Assembly: GCA_021397845.1 (NCBI GenBank)
Contig: CM038050.1
Coordinates: 13,706,471 to 13,770,470, forward strand
From: Areca catechu
Taxonomy: Eukaryota; Streptophyta; Magnoliopsida; Arecales; Arecaceae
Direction: 5' to 3'
DNA length: 64,000 nucleotides
Within the stretch, counting starts at the first letter, position 1. Every line of letters begins with the position of its first letter. Positions 32,201 through 39,000 of the stretch are shown piece by piece. The notes beneath the pieces were generated by a model, which was not told where the DNA came from, made no database searches, and saw only the letters and a program-made list of their open reading frames with translations. Both the position numbers and the translations under genes were made by a program.

Positions 32201-34146
32201 TGGATCGCTCTCTGAACCAATTTCAATTTTTCGCCTTTTTGGTTTATTGTTCAAGTCAACTTACAAAGAAAGGCGTCTTCGGCTTCGTATAGTTATCTTG
32301 GTCCGAAGACTATACCTGATATCTCTGGCTTCATATTCTTATCTTGTTCCAGGAAATAGGTTTATTAACTCTGGGTCTTCGGCTTCGTATGGTTATCTTA
32401 GTTCGAAGACCATGCCTAATATCTACGGCTTCGTATATTTATTTTGGAGCCCAGTTTGTTAACTCTGTCGTCGGCTTCGTATATTTATCTTAGTCTAAAG
32501 ACCATGCCTAATATCTACGGCTTCGTATCTTTATTTTGGAGCCCAGTTTATTAACTCTATGTCTTCGGCTTCGTATCGTTATCTTAGTCCGAAGACCACA
32601 CCTAATATCTTCATATCTATAGTTTCGAGCCAAGCTTATCAATTGTCTTCAGCTTCGTATTGTTACATTGGTCCGAAGACTATGCCTAGTGATTCAATAT
32701 CTTTGGATTTACTCCTTCAGTCTAATCCTAAGAATGTATTATCTCATTTTTCGAACTGTAAGTATTTACTTTTGTTATTTCCAAAACATCTTTTCTGAGG
32801 CGTGCAGCTAACATTCTCTTTAGAAACGCTACTAAAGAAAATGTGTAGCTACACTTCGGATCTATTCTAAAAAGAAAGAGGCATATTAAGCATGTGAGCA
32901 TTTTCAATGTTAGAACAGCCAATCCTATTCTGACCGTTGCAACCATCCACATGATTGAAATCCTCTGAGTGGATAAGCTCCGAAATAACTGATTCTCCAA
33001 CCGCCACTACTTACAATTATGAAATAGTTGCGTTTGCCAACTTGCATAACCATAAGTAGTTACGATTGGAGCCAATAAATACCGGTAAGAGGGGACACTC
33101 GAGGTAAGCTGGTCTCACTTCCAGAAATTCGAATTCTTCTCCTTTCCCTCTCTGTTTTGAAACTCTCCATTCTGCTGCCTAAGTTTTTGCTGATTTTGGC
33201 ATCGAAGCGTCCCCCGCCGGAAGATTTCCGATCAGGAGATCTGTTTTGCAGGTTCCGAGCGATGGTGAACCAACGAGCGAGCCACTCCATCCGGCCGGCA
33301 GGGATTCAGCGTCAACACTACTCATGTTTGTCAATTTACTAATGAGTCTTAATTTTTTAAGCCTGTTTTATGTTTTGTCATGTATATGCTTGGTATTTAT
33401 TTTGCATCGATTTTGCCTTTTCAGTGTATATGGCTGTAAGTGCAAATTACTACTAAACTCGTTGTAAGAACATTGAAGCGAATTACAAGCTACATTTACA
33501 TTTATGAAGACATATATTGGGCATAAATTATAACTTTTATGAGCTTGTGAATATCGCCACTTAAGAATGACAAACTCAAAACATGGAATGGTATACATTT
33601 ATCTAATAAAAAAGCACTTCAAATCGATTTGGTCTCCAATCCGAACCGGCTTCCAACATGAAAAGACAAACTAGGCAACGATGGTGTAAGAATTCAACGG
33701 TCGAAATTGGGCAACTGCAACAAAAAACGATCCAGTTCATGTCCAAAAGCTCAAGGCATCAATTTTACCAAAAAGAATCCAAATTTTATGAACTTTTGAT
33801 AACTCGCAGACTAAGAAGTGCATCCGGAAACCAATTTTGTAGAACATAACCATAGAGTTCCGGGGAGAAAATAATATACTACGTCCCATAAGAGCATTAT
33901 AAAAAAGTGCAGCAGAGAGAAAACAAAAACCCTAGCTCGAAAGGATAAAAAACTTCCCCGAATTAAGATCATAAAAATGCTAAAAAATATCGGTAGAAAA
34001 GACCCAAGAACCATAAAAAAGAAGCAGATACCTCCAACGGTGCAGCGGACCGCGAGCAGCTTCGATTTGGAGCGGAAACCGAATGTCGAATTCCGAATAG
34101 TCGATGGAGAAGACAGAGAAAGAGGGCCATACATACACGCCGACAT
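4749..34146 (-). CDS. UROD: Uroporphyrinogen III decarboxylase, plastid form (gene span, six exons)
   Basis: Catalyses the decarboxylation of uroporphyrinogen III to coproporphyrinogen III in the plastid branch of chlorophyll and heme synthesis. Exons: 34146-34032, 21258-21137, 9538-9428, 8892-8698 (or 8704), 7372-7247, 5264-4749. They join in frame to about 392-394 residues, the usual plant length. Visible motifs: PPVWLMRQAGRYMK (substrate-binding Arg), IVEISLQPWKVFRPDG, FSDILTPL (essential Asp), GFVGAPFTLASYVVEGG (Tyr), VQIFDSWATELSPVDF, LYASGSGGL, VQGNVDPGVLFGS and LNLGHGI (His). The first ~38 residues are rich in Ser, Arg and Lys with almost no acid, as in a transit peptide. The start was placed at the ATG giving MSACMYGPLSL because the frame stays open upstream without family likeness. 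Introns 1 and 2 are 12.8 and 11.6 kb because each contains a complete gypsy element; the exons are undamaged. Confidence 0.95.
6636..6892. mobile_element. MITE with ~50-bp terminal inverted repeats
   Basis: The left end (gggcctatttggttgattgg) and the right end are imperfect inverted complements of about 50 bp, sharing the block GGGCCCAAATC-TATGGGATTCATGGGTT. The centre has no coding potential. The terminal GGGC-T-TTTGG resembles Tourist/Harbinger MITEs. The flanks read tta on the left and taa on the right, which does not give a clean target duplication, so superfamily is uncertain. It sits in UROD intron 5. Confidence 0.7.
7247..7372 (-). CDS. UROD: UROD exon 5
   Basis: Acceptor gctcag|GTTAAA, donor AAG|gtattt, 42 codons. 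Encodes VKSNAAVLGFVGAPFTL, then ASYVVEGGSSKHF with the active-site Tyr, and ends SLAFSQPK. Confidence 0.95.
8698..8892 (-). CDS. UROD: UROD exon 4 (catalytic Asp)
   Basis: Acceptor ggcag|GTTATT. Encodes VILFSDILTPL (catalytic Asp) through VPYVGEALTILRAE. The 3' end is uncertain. Ending at 8704 (GAG|gctggt, a GC donor) gives the spacing I recall for the family before NAAVLGF. Ending at 8698 (GGT|gtctta) adds two residues, Ala-Gly. Both keep the frame. Confidence 0.88.
9428..9538 (-). CDS. UROD: UROD exon 3
   Basis: Acceptor aacag|AGTTAT, donor GGG|gtgaga, 37 codons. Encodes SYKKICEKYPSFRERS through VEISLQPWKVFRPDG. It is the first exon downstream of retrotransposon A, which ends about 200 bp away in the intron. 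Confidence 0.95.
9742..10407 (-). repeat. Element A 3' LTR (left copy)
   Basis: 666 bp, TG...CA. Preceded by target-site copy catat at 9737-9741. Inside it, at 10408 onward, the minus strand carries a purine-rich tract (aggagcaggggggcaac), the expected polypurine tract. Confidence 0.93.
10845..10851 (+). promoter_or_regulatory. TATA box of the antisense gene in element A
   Basis: The plus strand reads gcctataaaaggg, about 180 bp upstream of the ATG at 11030 and opposite in direction to gag-pol. Element B has the same core (cctataaaaggg) at the matching place upstream of its antisense frame, which supports it as a real promoter part. Confidence 0.7.
11030..11692 (+). CDS. Element A antisense ORF 1, plant gypsy-type transposon-associated protein
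   Basis: A 220-residue frame, opposite to pol, from MASSSRSSAHRLRDPG to LLKEETLH and TAG. The domain part (YESHLKAGLRFPLHP; QLTPNSIRVICCFIVL; GSLFYLKTDFKSKEWVLF; VHGWKARFFFV) is the type annotated in plants as putative gypsy type transposon (Transposase_28-like, from memory). Element B encodes a clear homologue that stops at the same point after LH, so this end looks genuine. A TATA box lies upstream. Function unknown. Whether it is also spliced to the next exon (acceptor at 11820) is unresolved; the only phase-compatible donor I see (gttg at 11668) is weak. Confidence 0.75.
   Translation: MASSSRSSAHRLRDPGPSKIPSTMTRERVENLRVVYGISTTLHLTLPSREGRANNPLGPGTLPMYESHLKAGLRFPLHPLSIAIFNHYRVTPMQLTPNSIRVICCFIVLCHRVRSDPSLSLFGSLFYLKTDFKSKEWVLFVPRQGRKVFKCLPSAVHGWKARFFFVSSLEPWGFEPLWREPRVRAREGRSVSATDLGTFTEIMRAGPVAAYELLKEETLH
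11821..13224 (+). CDS. Element A antisense ORF 2, spliced, coiled-coil protein (one nonsense codon)
   Basis: Acceptor: branch-like ctaac, a long pyrimidine tract and attgcag just before 11821. First exon to 12346, ending TTCATGAGG|gtaagt; second exon from 12427 after tttgcag. The exons join in phase 0 (ETFRDFMR then VLHGISLMDD). The first exon is charged and low-complexity. The second has a long Ala/Glu/Arg/Lys coiled coil (about 12450-12830), then ADFYREGYDDALKKVGQLF, a motif shared with element B, then three perfect 24-bp repeats coding AEPQAEGE. A TAG at 12197-12199 interrupts the first exon between NEEVR and EDFQHW, so this copy is probably null unless read through. Confidence 0.65.
12991..13062 (+). 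repeat. 24-bp coding minisatellite, three copies
   Basis: Unit gcggagcctcaagcggaagg plus cgaa, repeated three times without change, coding AEPQAEGE each time. In-frame length changes would leave the antisense protein readable. Confidence 0.85.
13741..17923 (-). pseudogene. Element A pol (protease, RT, RNase H, second RNase H, integrase), broken
   Basis: In order on the minus strand: the gag-end motif CRFHRDHGHDTEEC near 17.85 kb with an in-frame stop; aspartic protease with LIDNGSCAEVLLYDAF near 17.42 kb; RT from about 16.75 kb (WRICVDYTDLNKACPKDSF; MPFGLKNAGATFQRL); RNase H ending RSSLKAQVIADFIAECT; a second RNase H-like domain starting LHVDGASNFSGC near 15.45 kb and continuing VSNNQAEYKVLLAGL; integrase with a zinc-binding N-terminus (HLGGRSLAYKI), TDNGRQFD and NGEAEV. 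Breaks: frameshift near 16.45 kb, TAA at about 15.37 kb, TGA in place of Trp near 14.71 kb. The RT box YVDD has lost one codon (AYVDMIVKS). Confidence 0.88.
17924..19150 (-). CDS. Element A gag
   Basis: A 408-residue frame starting MVRGRTRSVSARGG just inside the PBS. It contains the plant retrotransposon gag core (PRHFKIPQVDPYDGTTDPLD; FPATLKKAARMWFSAI; SFSQLEILFLSRF; MSAFKRGLRSS). The frame stops before the CRFHRDHGHDTEEC knuckle-like motif, which follows in another frame. Capsid-like role inferred from the family. Confidence 0.85.
   Translation of the reverse strand: MVRGRTRSVSARGGRSHQGSGAHHAESNATAIAEPTITIGLQQFQTLVNCIETLTSAVQRFQEMANHQQQSPAASCVNHQPAAGDSRRPEAPPPPSHAIPELQGSMRARAEGKRARSASPSFADSVSLDGRRLAADPHDYGSKIMRMEERIAEIAEWQNNGGRPAHDTHPPFSTEIMEESIPRHFKIPQVDPYDGTTDPLDHLGVYKAHMMVQGASDALHCIAFPATLKKAARMWFSAIHPGTIHSFSQLEILFLSRFRTCSRTPKNTDCLFLIQQIEGETLREYMAHFNSTALKIPDLNEAVAMSAFKRGLRSSRLIFFLDKKLPTSYTDLLAKAHKYASAEEQSASRRQAEGRSAPKEQGDKAPAARPPGDDCRSSRRQSPKLRDYLKRFNNYAPLSLPLENFDGD
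19208..19225 (-). other. Element A primer binding site
   Basis: Three bases inside the 5' LTR the minus strand reads TGGCGCTAGAGGAAGGGC. The TGG start (complement of tRNA CCA) and position are right for a PBS. I do not assign the tRNA; it is not the initiator-Met type TGGTATCAGAGC. Confidence 0.65.
19229..19890 (-). repeat. Element A 5' LTR (right copy)
   Basis: 662 bp, nearly identical to the left LTR, with a 3-bp deletion and scattered, mostly transition, differences. Followed by the second target-site copy catat at 19891-19895. Confidence 0.93.
21137..21258 (-). CDS. UROD: UROD exon 2 (RQAGRY motif)
   Basis: Acceptor cccag|AATTTG. Encodes EFVADPKVTSVAEPLLLHAVRG and the UROD signature PPVWLMRQAGRYMK. 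To keep the frame into exon 3 it must end after AAG, where the intron begins gcaggt: an apparent GC-type donor. The nearest GT (gtttaa, four bases further) would give a stop immediately after joining. Confidence 0.93.
21718..22871 (+). repeat. Element B 5' LTR
   Basis: 1154 bp, TG...CA. Its left half is made of about four and a half ~95-bp tandem units, each holding GTCTTCGG and, some 30 bp on, CCGAAGAC. The right half carries the likely promoter and R region before the PBS. Confidence 0.93.
21826..22250 (+). repeat. ~95-bp tandem hairpin units inside element B 5' LTR
   Basis: Copies start with gtcttcggcttcgta near 21826, 21928, 22020, 22113 and 22198. Each has the complementary block CCGAAGAC about 30 bp later, so each unit can form a stem. 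The same array is in the 3' LTR at about 32275-32690. Confidence 0.85.
22875..22892 (+). other. Element B primer binding site
   Basis: Three bases after the LTR end the strand reads TGGCGCACCAGGTAGGAG. It shares the TGGCGC core and spacing with element A, which argues for the same tRNA class in both. tRNA not assigned. Confidence 0.65.
22940..24592 (+). CDS. Element B gag
   Basis: A 550-residue frame from MVKGKARNASTSQEQH. It has an N-terminal coiled segment (QQFEDLQNKVEALTALVQHL), the gag core (PRHFKIPQLEPYDGTSDPLD; FPATLKRSARMWYSSLPP; ERQFVSHFKTC; SALKKGLKSSRFTFSLDKRF) and CRFHRDHGHNMEECFQL near the end. The last ~40 residues overlap the protease frame by about 130 bp and no longer look like gag, so I read the frame change as a mutation between about 24430 and 24500. 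Confidence 0.88.
   Translation: MVKGKARNASTSQEQHAPPVNGPPTSDFPADQGVQPPMIMMGQQQFEDLQNKVEALTALVQHLHEAAAQRQHPPPVSPSGHQSQMEGARHQEIAPSFSQIRSSRDRYASPPDRQAWDHGGKKRIRRSPSVSSRSLAPKEARQKEINCEFEEKFKSMQAHIARMSDLRRGDEVITFNSQPPFSDHIMDEVIPRHFKIPQLEPYDGTSDPLDHLGSYKAHIMVQGATDALYCLAFPATLKRSARMWYSSLPPKTIHSFAELERQFVSHFKTCQKMPRNTDSLFLLQQQEGENLKDFVHRFNSATLEIPNLNEHVAMSALKKGLKSSRFTFSLDKRFPLSYAELLARAQKYAAAKEQAASQRLAEGRFPSKKKNARGPNMPTSSNNTSAPRRSPRSRQQNNRFDIYTPLNLPREKILLEIEKEKYFQRPRPLKTSAKARDRSKYCRFHRDHGHNMEECFQLRDAIEDLIKRGYLEKYVNRPESQSEATALPRISDEADLPHQNQLVEMLGCFIDHRHGMLKLRKMSRRGSKKKTLTLFPMRIFKEYNFHIITL
24460..28482 (+). pseudogene. Element B pol (protease, RT, RNase H, second RNase H, integrase), broken
   Basis: Protease has LIDNGSSVDVLLYDAF near 24.64 kb. 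RT is at about 25.29-25.9 kb (WRICINYTDLNKTCPKDSF; MPFGLKNAGATFQRL; YVDDIIVKS, intact catalytic box). RNase H ends RSAMKVQVLADFIAECT. The second RNase H starts LHVDDASNANGCGASL near 26.6 kb. Integrase has HLGGRSLAYKIIHQGYYWP, MDILGSFPP, TDNGRQFD and, after a stop, NGEAEVTN. Stops occur at about 25291, 25716, 25885, 25925, 26178, 26806, 27154, 27518 and 27754. A 168-bp stretch of integrase is duplicated at 27774-28109. Confidence 0.88.
27774..28109 (+). repeat. 168-bp direct duplication inside integrase
   Basis: 27774-27941 and 27942-28109 are almost identical and both encode NRTILHGLK through ATGESPFHLTYGIEAVLPI. The length is 56 codons, so the frame is kept across the join. Confidence 0.93.
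28541..28890 (+). repeat. Imperfect ~80-bp tandem repeats downstream of element B pol
   Basis: Units begin with variants of aaaggcataaggatgatctc at about 28541, 28624, 28700, 28793 and 28872. They lie between the end of integrase and the antisense gene block. A cluster of GTCCGAAGACTT motifs follows to about 29110, matching the CCGAAGAC stems in the LTR. Confidence 0.75.
29452..29949 (-). CDS. Element B antisense ORF 2, coiled-coil part
   Basis: The open frame starts at MEEKLAQSDALVQSLKAEVE and is a coiled coil of Lys, Glu, Ala and Leu heptads. It then reads AFETEMIEAGTHSYKGGFND and EVQKLYPDLDIS, matching element A's EDVEEAAADFYREGYDDALK and QLFPELDLS at the same distance from the end. It is probably the last exon; a plausible earlier part begins near 30075 after a splice-acceptor-like site. 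Role unknown. Confidence 0.65.
   Translation of the reverse strand: MEEKLAQSDALVQSLKAEVEKLQSKNFEQEARLKKRKNKIRSLEALLKEAQQKSEEATKKTEEAAEEIQCLKDQLKRSIEDYKTSPAFETEMIEAGTHSYKGGFNDGVEEVQKLYPDLDISRIQLFNVDSSNELEAQKNPEAPTTTAEEVMDPIVPTEDTPIENV
30186..30659 (-). CDS. Element B antisense ORF 2, charged linker exon
   Basis: 157 residues from MKPQLEKVRQASRKRPVA, with the basic cluster KVRKKRR, then a Ser/Pro/Arg-rich stretch. The position corresponds to the first exon of antisense ORF 2 in element A (which has ERQKKRQEERPAP). A ctgcag acceptor-like site lies just upstream. Exact ends uncertain. Confidence 0.5.
   Translation of the reverse strand: MKPQLEKVRQASRKRPVAVPVAIKVRKKRRAEEGSSTPPMRPTSDEEIPHASPNPPEPARSPSSRRSPPRSPRPMPSPNQRDLSFDRESLIAPPKEKGKERAKYRFENEPRWSGSSEGGCNVDFTIFSDREGLENPELARELMKHTLLLKDWDKTKS
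30785..31270 (-). CDS. Element B antisense ORF 1, plant gypsy-type transposon-associated protein (5' end broken)
   Basis: 161 residues homologous to element A's antisense ORF 1 (YEDHFKAGLRLSLHPFF; LAQLTPNSFRNICG; FTSLFMLKRDFHGKGWWV; IYGWKPCFFFVYYTHWGF) and ending in the same way (LLKEENLH). The upstream part, including a Ser/Gly/Arg/Pro-rich stretch at 31356-31553, is separated by a stop near 31290, so the original N-terminus is lost or spliced. Confidence 0.7.
   Translation of the reverse strand: MQSIAIYEDHFKAGLRLSLHPFFTKIFNLYQIVLAQLTPNSFRNICGCLFLCKLRNVEPKTSLFTSLFMLKRDFHGKGWWVIGPQPGRRLIKGTLSAIYGWKPCFFFVYYTHWGFNTEWKAPRLSANVGKRVLRADERDFKILSELEIPSFKELLKEENLH
31711..31717 (-). promoter_or_regulatory. 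TATA box of the antisense gene in element B
   Basis: On the minus strand the site reads cctataaaaggg, the same as in element A, upstream of the antisense frames and close to the 3' LTR. Confidence 0.65.
32166..33317 (+). repeat. Element B 3' LTR
   Basis: 1152 bp, matches the 5' LTR throughout with scattered substitutions, including some in the ~95-bp units. Followed directly by the second target-site copy ctact. Confidence 0.93.
34032..34146 (-). CDS. UROD: UROD exon 1 (transit peptide)
   Basis: Encodes 38 residues from MSACMYGPL to AVRCTVG plus one base. The donor is G|gtatct. The single leftover G joins AA of exon 2 to make Glu in VGEFVADPK. Composition is that of a chloroplast transit peptide. 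Confidence 0.85.
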
Positions 34147-35837
34147 CTTCTTGTCCCCGGTTAGACTTTTCGGGTATTTAGTCCCACTCCCGATCCGGAT
34201 TCCTTGCGACCTAAAACTCTTATCTGAGGCACGTTTCGGAAAGATAGAAATGGTGGGAGAAATTGATCGCTCTCCTATTTGATTCCTCGAAAAAAAAGGC
34301 TCTCTGATTTGACTGAAATACCCCTCAGCGTGACCGGTTAAATTCCTGGGTGGTTGACCCACAGGAACATCCAGGCGAGAACTCGTCACGGGGGGATAGG
34401 ACCGTGGATGGAACGAAACATGTCCATAGTGCACCTGGGGAGATGGCGTTTTCGTGGATAGGGGTCCTTGAGGAGGGCGTTCCGGGTACCGGGCTAACAA
34501 GATCCTATCCTTTTTCTTCTGAGAGCCTATCCGGTTGAGCTGGAGGATTGCGTTGTGGATAGCGCGGACGTAATGCGAGTGAAAGGTGGTGGTGCAAAGC
34601 GAAATAGTTGAAGTTACTGGCAATGTTTTAACACCAGAAATGAAGAGTTGTACATGCTATGATTGTGATGCATAATTTTTAGTAGTCCAACCTGTAGACT
34701 ACCATGACTAACAAAACAAAAGGTAATTCTCCGAGCAATATCAGACCACTTTGCCTGGATACAACTTAAGCCATCTTCTGCTCCATCTACGTGCGATCTA
34801 TATATAATAGGATAGCAAGCAGTTCGTATATATTCACCACGTACTCAAACCAACCACCTCCTACTAGCATGGACTTAGGCTATCCAAAATATATGCTAAC
34901 ATACAATAGTGATGATAAATTAAAAGAGCCTGTCAGGAACATCTGAAGTGGTCTGTAGGACAGTCCAGTTCTGTAGAACATGAATACCTTCATCACCGCT
35001 TCCAAAATATAAAAAATAAATTCCATCACCATCAATTTCCTTCCCCGTGTAAAGGAATACAGAAAACAAAGTAGAATATATCAAAAGAGACTTGGCATTC
35101 TTCAGCTACCTGTAGGATTTGGTGCACTTGCCTCTCTTCTATAGAAAAAGGAACTTATTTTTAGAGCAAATATTTAATTTTATCAGATCCAGTTCATTAA
35201 GAAAATAGAAAATGAAGAACTAGAGCTCAAAGTGATTACTCTAGCTGCAGAGGTTTACGGCTACCGGTTGGGGCCTAACATTGCTTCCACCAGTCCACCT
35301 GTAGCGAAGTTTCCTACTGTCTTTAGACAATAATAGCTGGTATGAATACCATAACAAAGATATTTAAAGTAGGGCGAGTTAACCACTACAAATCACCGCA
35401 AAATGGAATTGCTAGTGAATCCAAATTCTCCTATTGCTTCTATTGAAGCATTCAATTTATGCTAGCCCTAATGCAACCCAACTTACAACAATGTTGCCTG
35501 ACAGAGGAGAAAATCATTAAAAAGAGGTAGTGACAAAATCTGTGTTCAAACAACAAAAAATGATCTTTAGACCACTTGCATTCACCATGGACCAGATATT
35601 CTTGTAATAACATTTGTTTGAATTAGATATCCTAAATTGACTAGTTATTGTTAAAGTACGAGTCGCTCCAACTATATCAGTCAACAAATATGATATTTTC
35701 TCGCATACTACAAAGCCTACTTTTACAATGTTTAGGGGAAAATTGCCTAGCAGACCCATCAAAGACAGCGCCATACAACACTTTTTCCATCGTGTACATG
35801 TGCACAAAGAGAAAATGAGCACAAAAGGGAAAAAATA
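34147..35837. promoter_or_regulatory. UROD upstream region
   Basis: About 1.7 kb between the UROD start codon and the stop codon of the next minus-strand gene. It must hold the UROD promoter and 5' UTR and the 3' UTR of the HAD gene. A 160-codon open stretch continues upstream of the UROD ATG but has no family likeness. No clear TATA box was identified. Confidence 0.5.
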
Positions 35838-36006
35838 TCAGAATATGGTGTCAGTCATAAGCTTCCTTTTGGAAGGCGATTTCTCTATGATCTGCTTCTG
35901 TAAATCCATAAAACTCGATCCCTTGTGTGCAAATAATCTCCTAAGGTTGATCACAGAAAGCTCACCGAAGCTAGCAACAGCAAGATCTGCTTGCACCAAC
36001 TCATAC
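35838..36006 (-). CDS. HAD gene exon 11 (C-terminus)
   Basis: Acceptor tgcag|GTATGA joins GC to G for Ala, then YELVQADLAVASFGELSVIN, LRRLFAHKGSSFMDLQKQII and EKSPSKRKLMTDTIF, then TGA. Confidence 0.92.
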
Positions 36007-39000
36007 CTGCATTTTTAAGCAAAAAAATGCGGTCACTTAAAAAGACAATACCCAAGTATTTCTTAAGTTCATCTGACAAAAAATCATGGGATATGCAATG
36101 GTCCACAGACCAGAAAACAACAAGATTTATTTCTTTAAAATAAAATCTAACAGATTAAAGCTACAACATTAGATTTACATCATCTGGACAATTTTGAATT
36201 CGCTCTCATGCCAAAAGAAAATGAGGTACTAGAGTACGAACAGTAATAAATGTAACTTGATTCCCCCACTTTCCACATCCACTCAAAAATTACTATCCAG
36301 CACAGGAAACTAGCAATATTTGGAATACTGCTAAAGAATAGTCAGGATGAAAGGCCAATAAATGCTCCCTCATTATTCATCATTTTCAGAATCATTCCAA
36401 GAAACATTCTTTATCACATGCTAATTCTCTTCTTCTTCTTCCTTTAACCCAGAAAGCTTACCTTGAAGCCAAGCATAAAGTTAACTTATACATTATCTTA
36501 ATATAAATTATCGAACAGATTAGTTTTTGTATGTACTCATGTCACAGACAGAAAGGCTTTCCCTTTACAATGGTAAGATGTCATTTAAGTGACCTGCACG
36601 CATGCATCATGATCAAAATTGCACCTCTTATTCTTTGAGTTGTTAACTTATGGGTGCATCCTCCCGCTTGATGAATAATCCACTTTCCTATTCATGTTTG
36701 TACATCCTCAATCATCATTCATCCTATAAATTTGAAACCTTAGTTCAACCAATTCTTTGCTTGCCAAGTTATCTTTCCTATAATCCTCTTTCCAAAATTG
36801 TATATGATCCATTTGGTGCAAAGACCTACCCAATTTCTAGTGGTGGAGCTACCACCTTGAACATTTCTTACATGATTTGTTTGTTTTGTCTGAGCAAACT
36901 CATAGGACACATTTGGTGTACCACAAAATCGTGGCATTCCATGACTTTGCATTTCCTAAACTACAAATTATAATTTTATAAAGCTGGCTGCTTGACTGTG
37001 CAATGATAAATTTTAAATTCTGGGAATCATGAAATTGGAATTCGCTACTCCTGAGTACAGCTTTCTAGATTCATATACTCTCCTAGCTGTCAATATTCTT
37101 TCACTACCGAACCTCCTCTTTGTATTAATCAAACACTTAAACAAAGAACTCAAATCTTGAATTGAAAAAAAAAAAAAAAAATCAATGGAAATGATATGAT
37201 CATAATTTTGAAATTAAATTTCCAGATACAACCCTAGTTTAATTTCTAAATGCAAGCTTAGTATATGATCCAGCTAGAGTCTGGGCTATTATATGGTAAA
37301 GACACAACATGTGGTTCTGTTTGTTCTCCATTATGGATCTTTTATTCATGTACGTATGTACGGTGAGCATGCATATTGAAATTCTGCATTCATGCAACTC
37401 CAATTGAGGCTCTCCATCATTGTATCTTAACTCTTGTATATGTATATTTTGACATCAGGCTTATTGAAAATATGCATTTGCACCAAAGTTTGCTCCTCAG
37501 CTTTGAGTTTTGCTTACAGATGCTGATGAGCTTAAATTGTTAGAAAGCACAAGGCAAGTCAGGTTGAAAGATTTGAATAGTTTTATGGAAACACTGGTTA
37601 GTTAAAGTCCAGGACTTGTTTGGAAGGAGAGTTGAGGACTGAAACAAGTTTCTAGAGATACTGCTGCACCTAAGGCAGATAATTCATTCTATTATATTAG
37701 AATTGCAACTTTGGCTATGGGTTCCTGAGTAGGTTTCTAACAGTTGGGTATCCTTGTTGGATCACCCAAGCTTTATGACAGCTATCAGTACTAAATTAGC
37801 CAAGAAGGTGTTCATACGATGCAAATTAGTTATAAGAAAGAAAAAACACATGCTTACGCTGGATGAGCACCAATCAAGGCTACCGCCATCATTGTACAGT
37901 TGTGAGCAGCAGTAATTCCCCTTGGATCATCCTCAAATACGATGCACTTCGAAGGTTTTCGGTCCAACTGCCAGAAAGAAAGGATAATGGAATGAAGTTG
38001 GGGAAAATTAAAATTTCAACATTTACAAGTGAGCAAAGGCATGTGCACATATATACGTATGCATACATTGTTAGTCCAAAAGTATAGGTTGGACCCAAGG
38101 ATGCTGAGCAATAACTTGAATGACAGTATGCATCAGAATTTGTAGCAAATATCAAAGAGGTAAATAATAGTAAACAGCAAGTAAATTTCACAAGCATCAA
38201 ATCCAGGAATTCATGTATCTTGCAACCCAAGCATAATTGTCCAGACACTTGGAGTGCGCATATAGAGTATGTACTTAAGCAATCAGATACGGAGAGGAAG
38301 AGGAACACCCTCCCCTTAAATTTCTTACCTAGTTTATGTCGAACACTCAAACCCATTTGCTTTTCTCTCTCCATCCTTATAAAGATATTGTGCATTCAAG
38401 CTCTTGGATTTCCCAAAAAAGTTAACAAAAAAAATTATATAACTAAATAAACAAATAACCTCCACAACCTCTATATACTAGGATCTTTCTTCTCATTTTC
38501 CTCATTTCCTGCCAATTCTCTTCAACCTTTTAATCCAAACATCTCTTGAGACCCGACTCTGGTTTCTCTTGCCTGCCACTACTGCCCAACATCATAGCCC
38601 CAGTAGTAAAGCCAGCAGTAACCCATCTCCACTACCACCACAGCCCCAGCCTGTATGAACAGTTTGGCCTTGACCAAAGGGGCTGGTAGGTATCACGATG
38701 GTACAGCGAGTGGTCGTCCCATTATTAGCATTATTGAGCAACAATGATGATAAAGCCATAAAGGAACGTTATCATGCCAAGAAATTACAGTTTGTGGCAA
38801 GAACAGGAAGTGTATGAGGGACGTGCAGCAGGATAGTTTGCTGGACCAAGAGACAGCATGAAGCTAGGGCCAGCATTATTGGAGTGGTGCTCTTGATCAC
38901 AGCTAGATGGCAACGTAGTGCTGGGAAGGCTAACTCTCCAAGCAAATGGAAAATTAGTATACCAGACCATCACAGGATGATAAACATAAATTAAAAAAAG

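Larger units (their letters stand above)
21718..33317 (+). mobile_element. Complete Ty3/gypsy (Tat-type) retrotransposon B in UROD intron 1
   Basis: LTRs at 21718-22871 and 32166-33317 begin TGTTATGAT and end TCAACA. They are flanked by the target duplication ctact (21713-21717 and 33318-33322). Order on the plus strand: PBS, gag, protease, RT, RNase H, second RNase H, integrase, a block of short tandem repeats, then an accessory gene block on the minus strand, then the 3' LTR. Layout and proteins match element A, but the DNA is far more AT-rich, so the two are related lineages and not copies of one another. Many stops and an internal duplication make pol non-functional. Confidence 0.95.

Noticed and set aside
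33811..34623. Long minus-strand frame as a 270-residue protein including UROD exon 1
   Set aside because: Only the part from MSACMYGPL to the donor belongs to UROD. The upstream portion lacks family likeness and the downstream part is intron.
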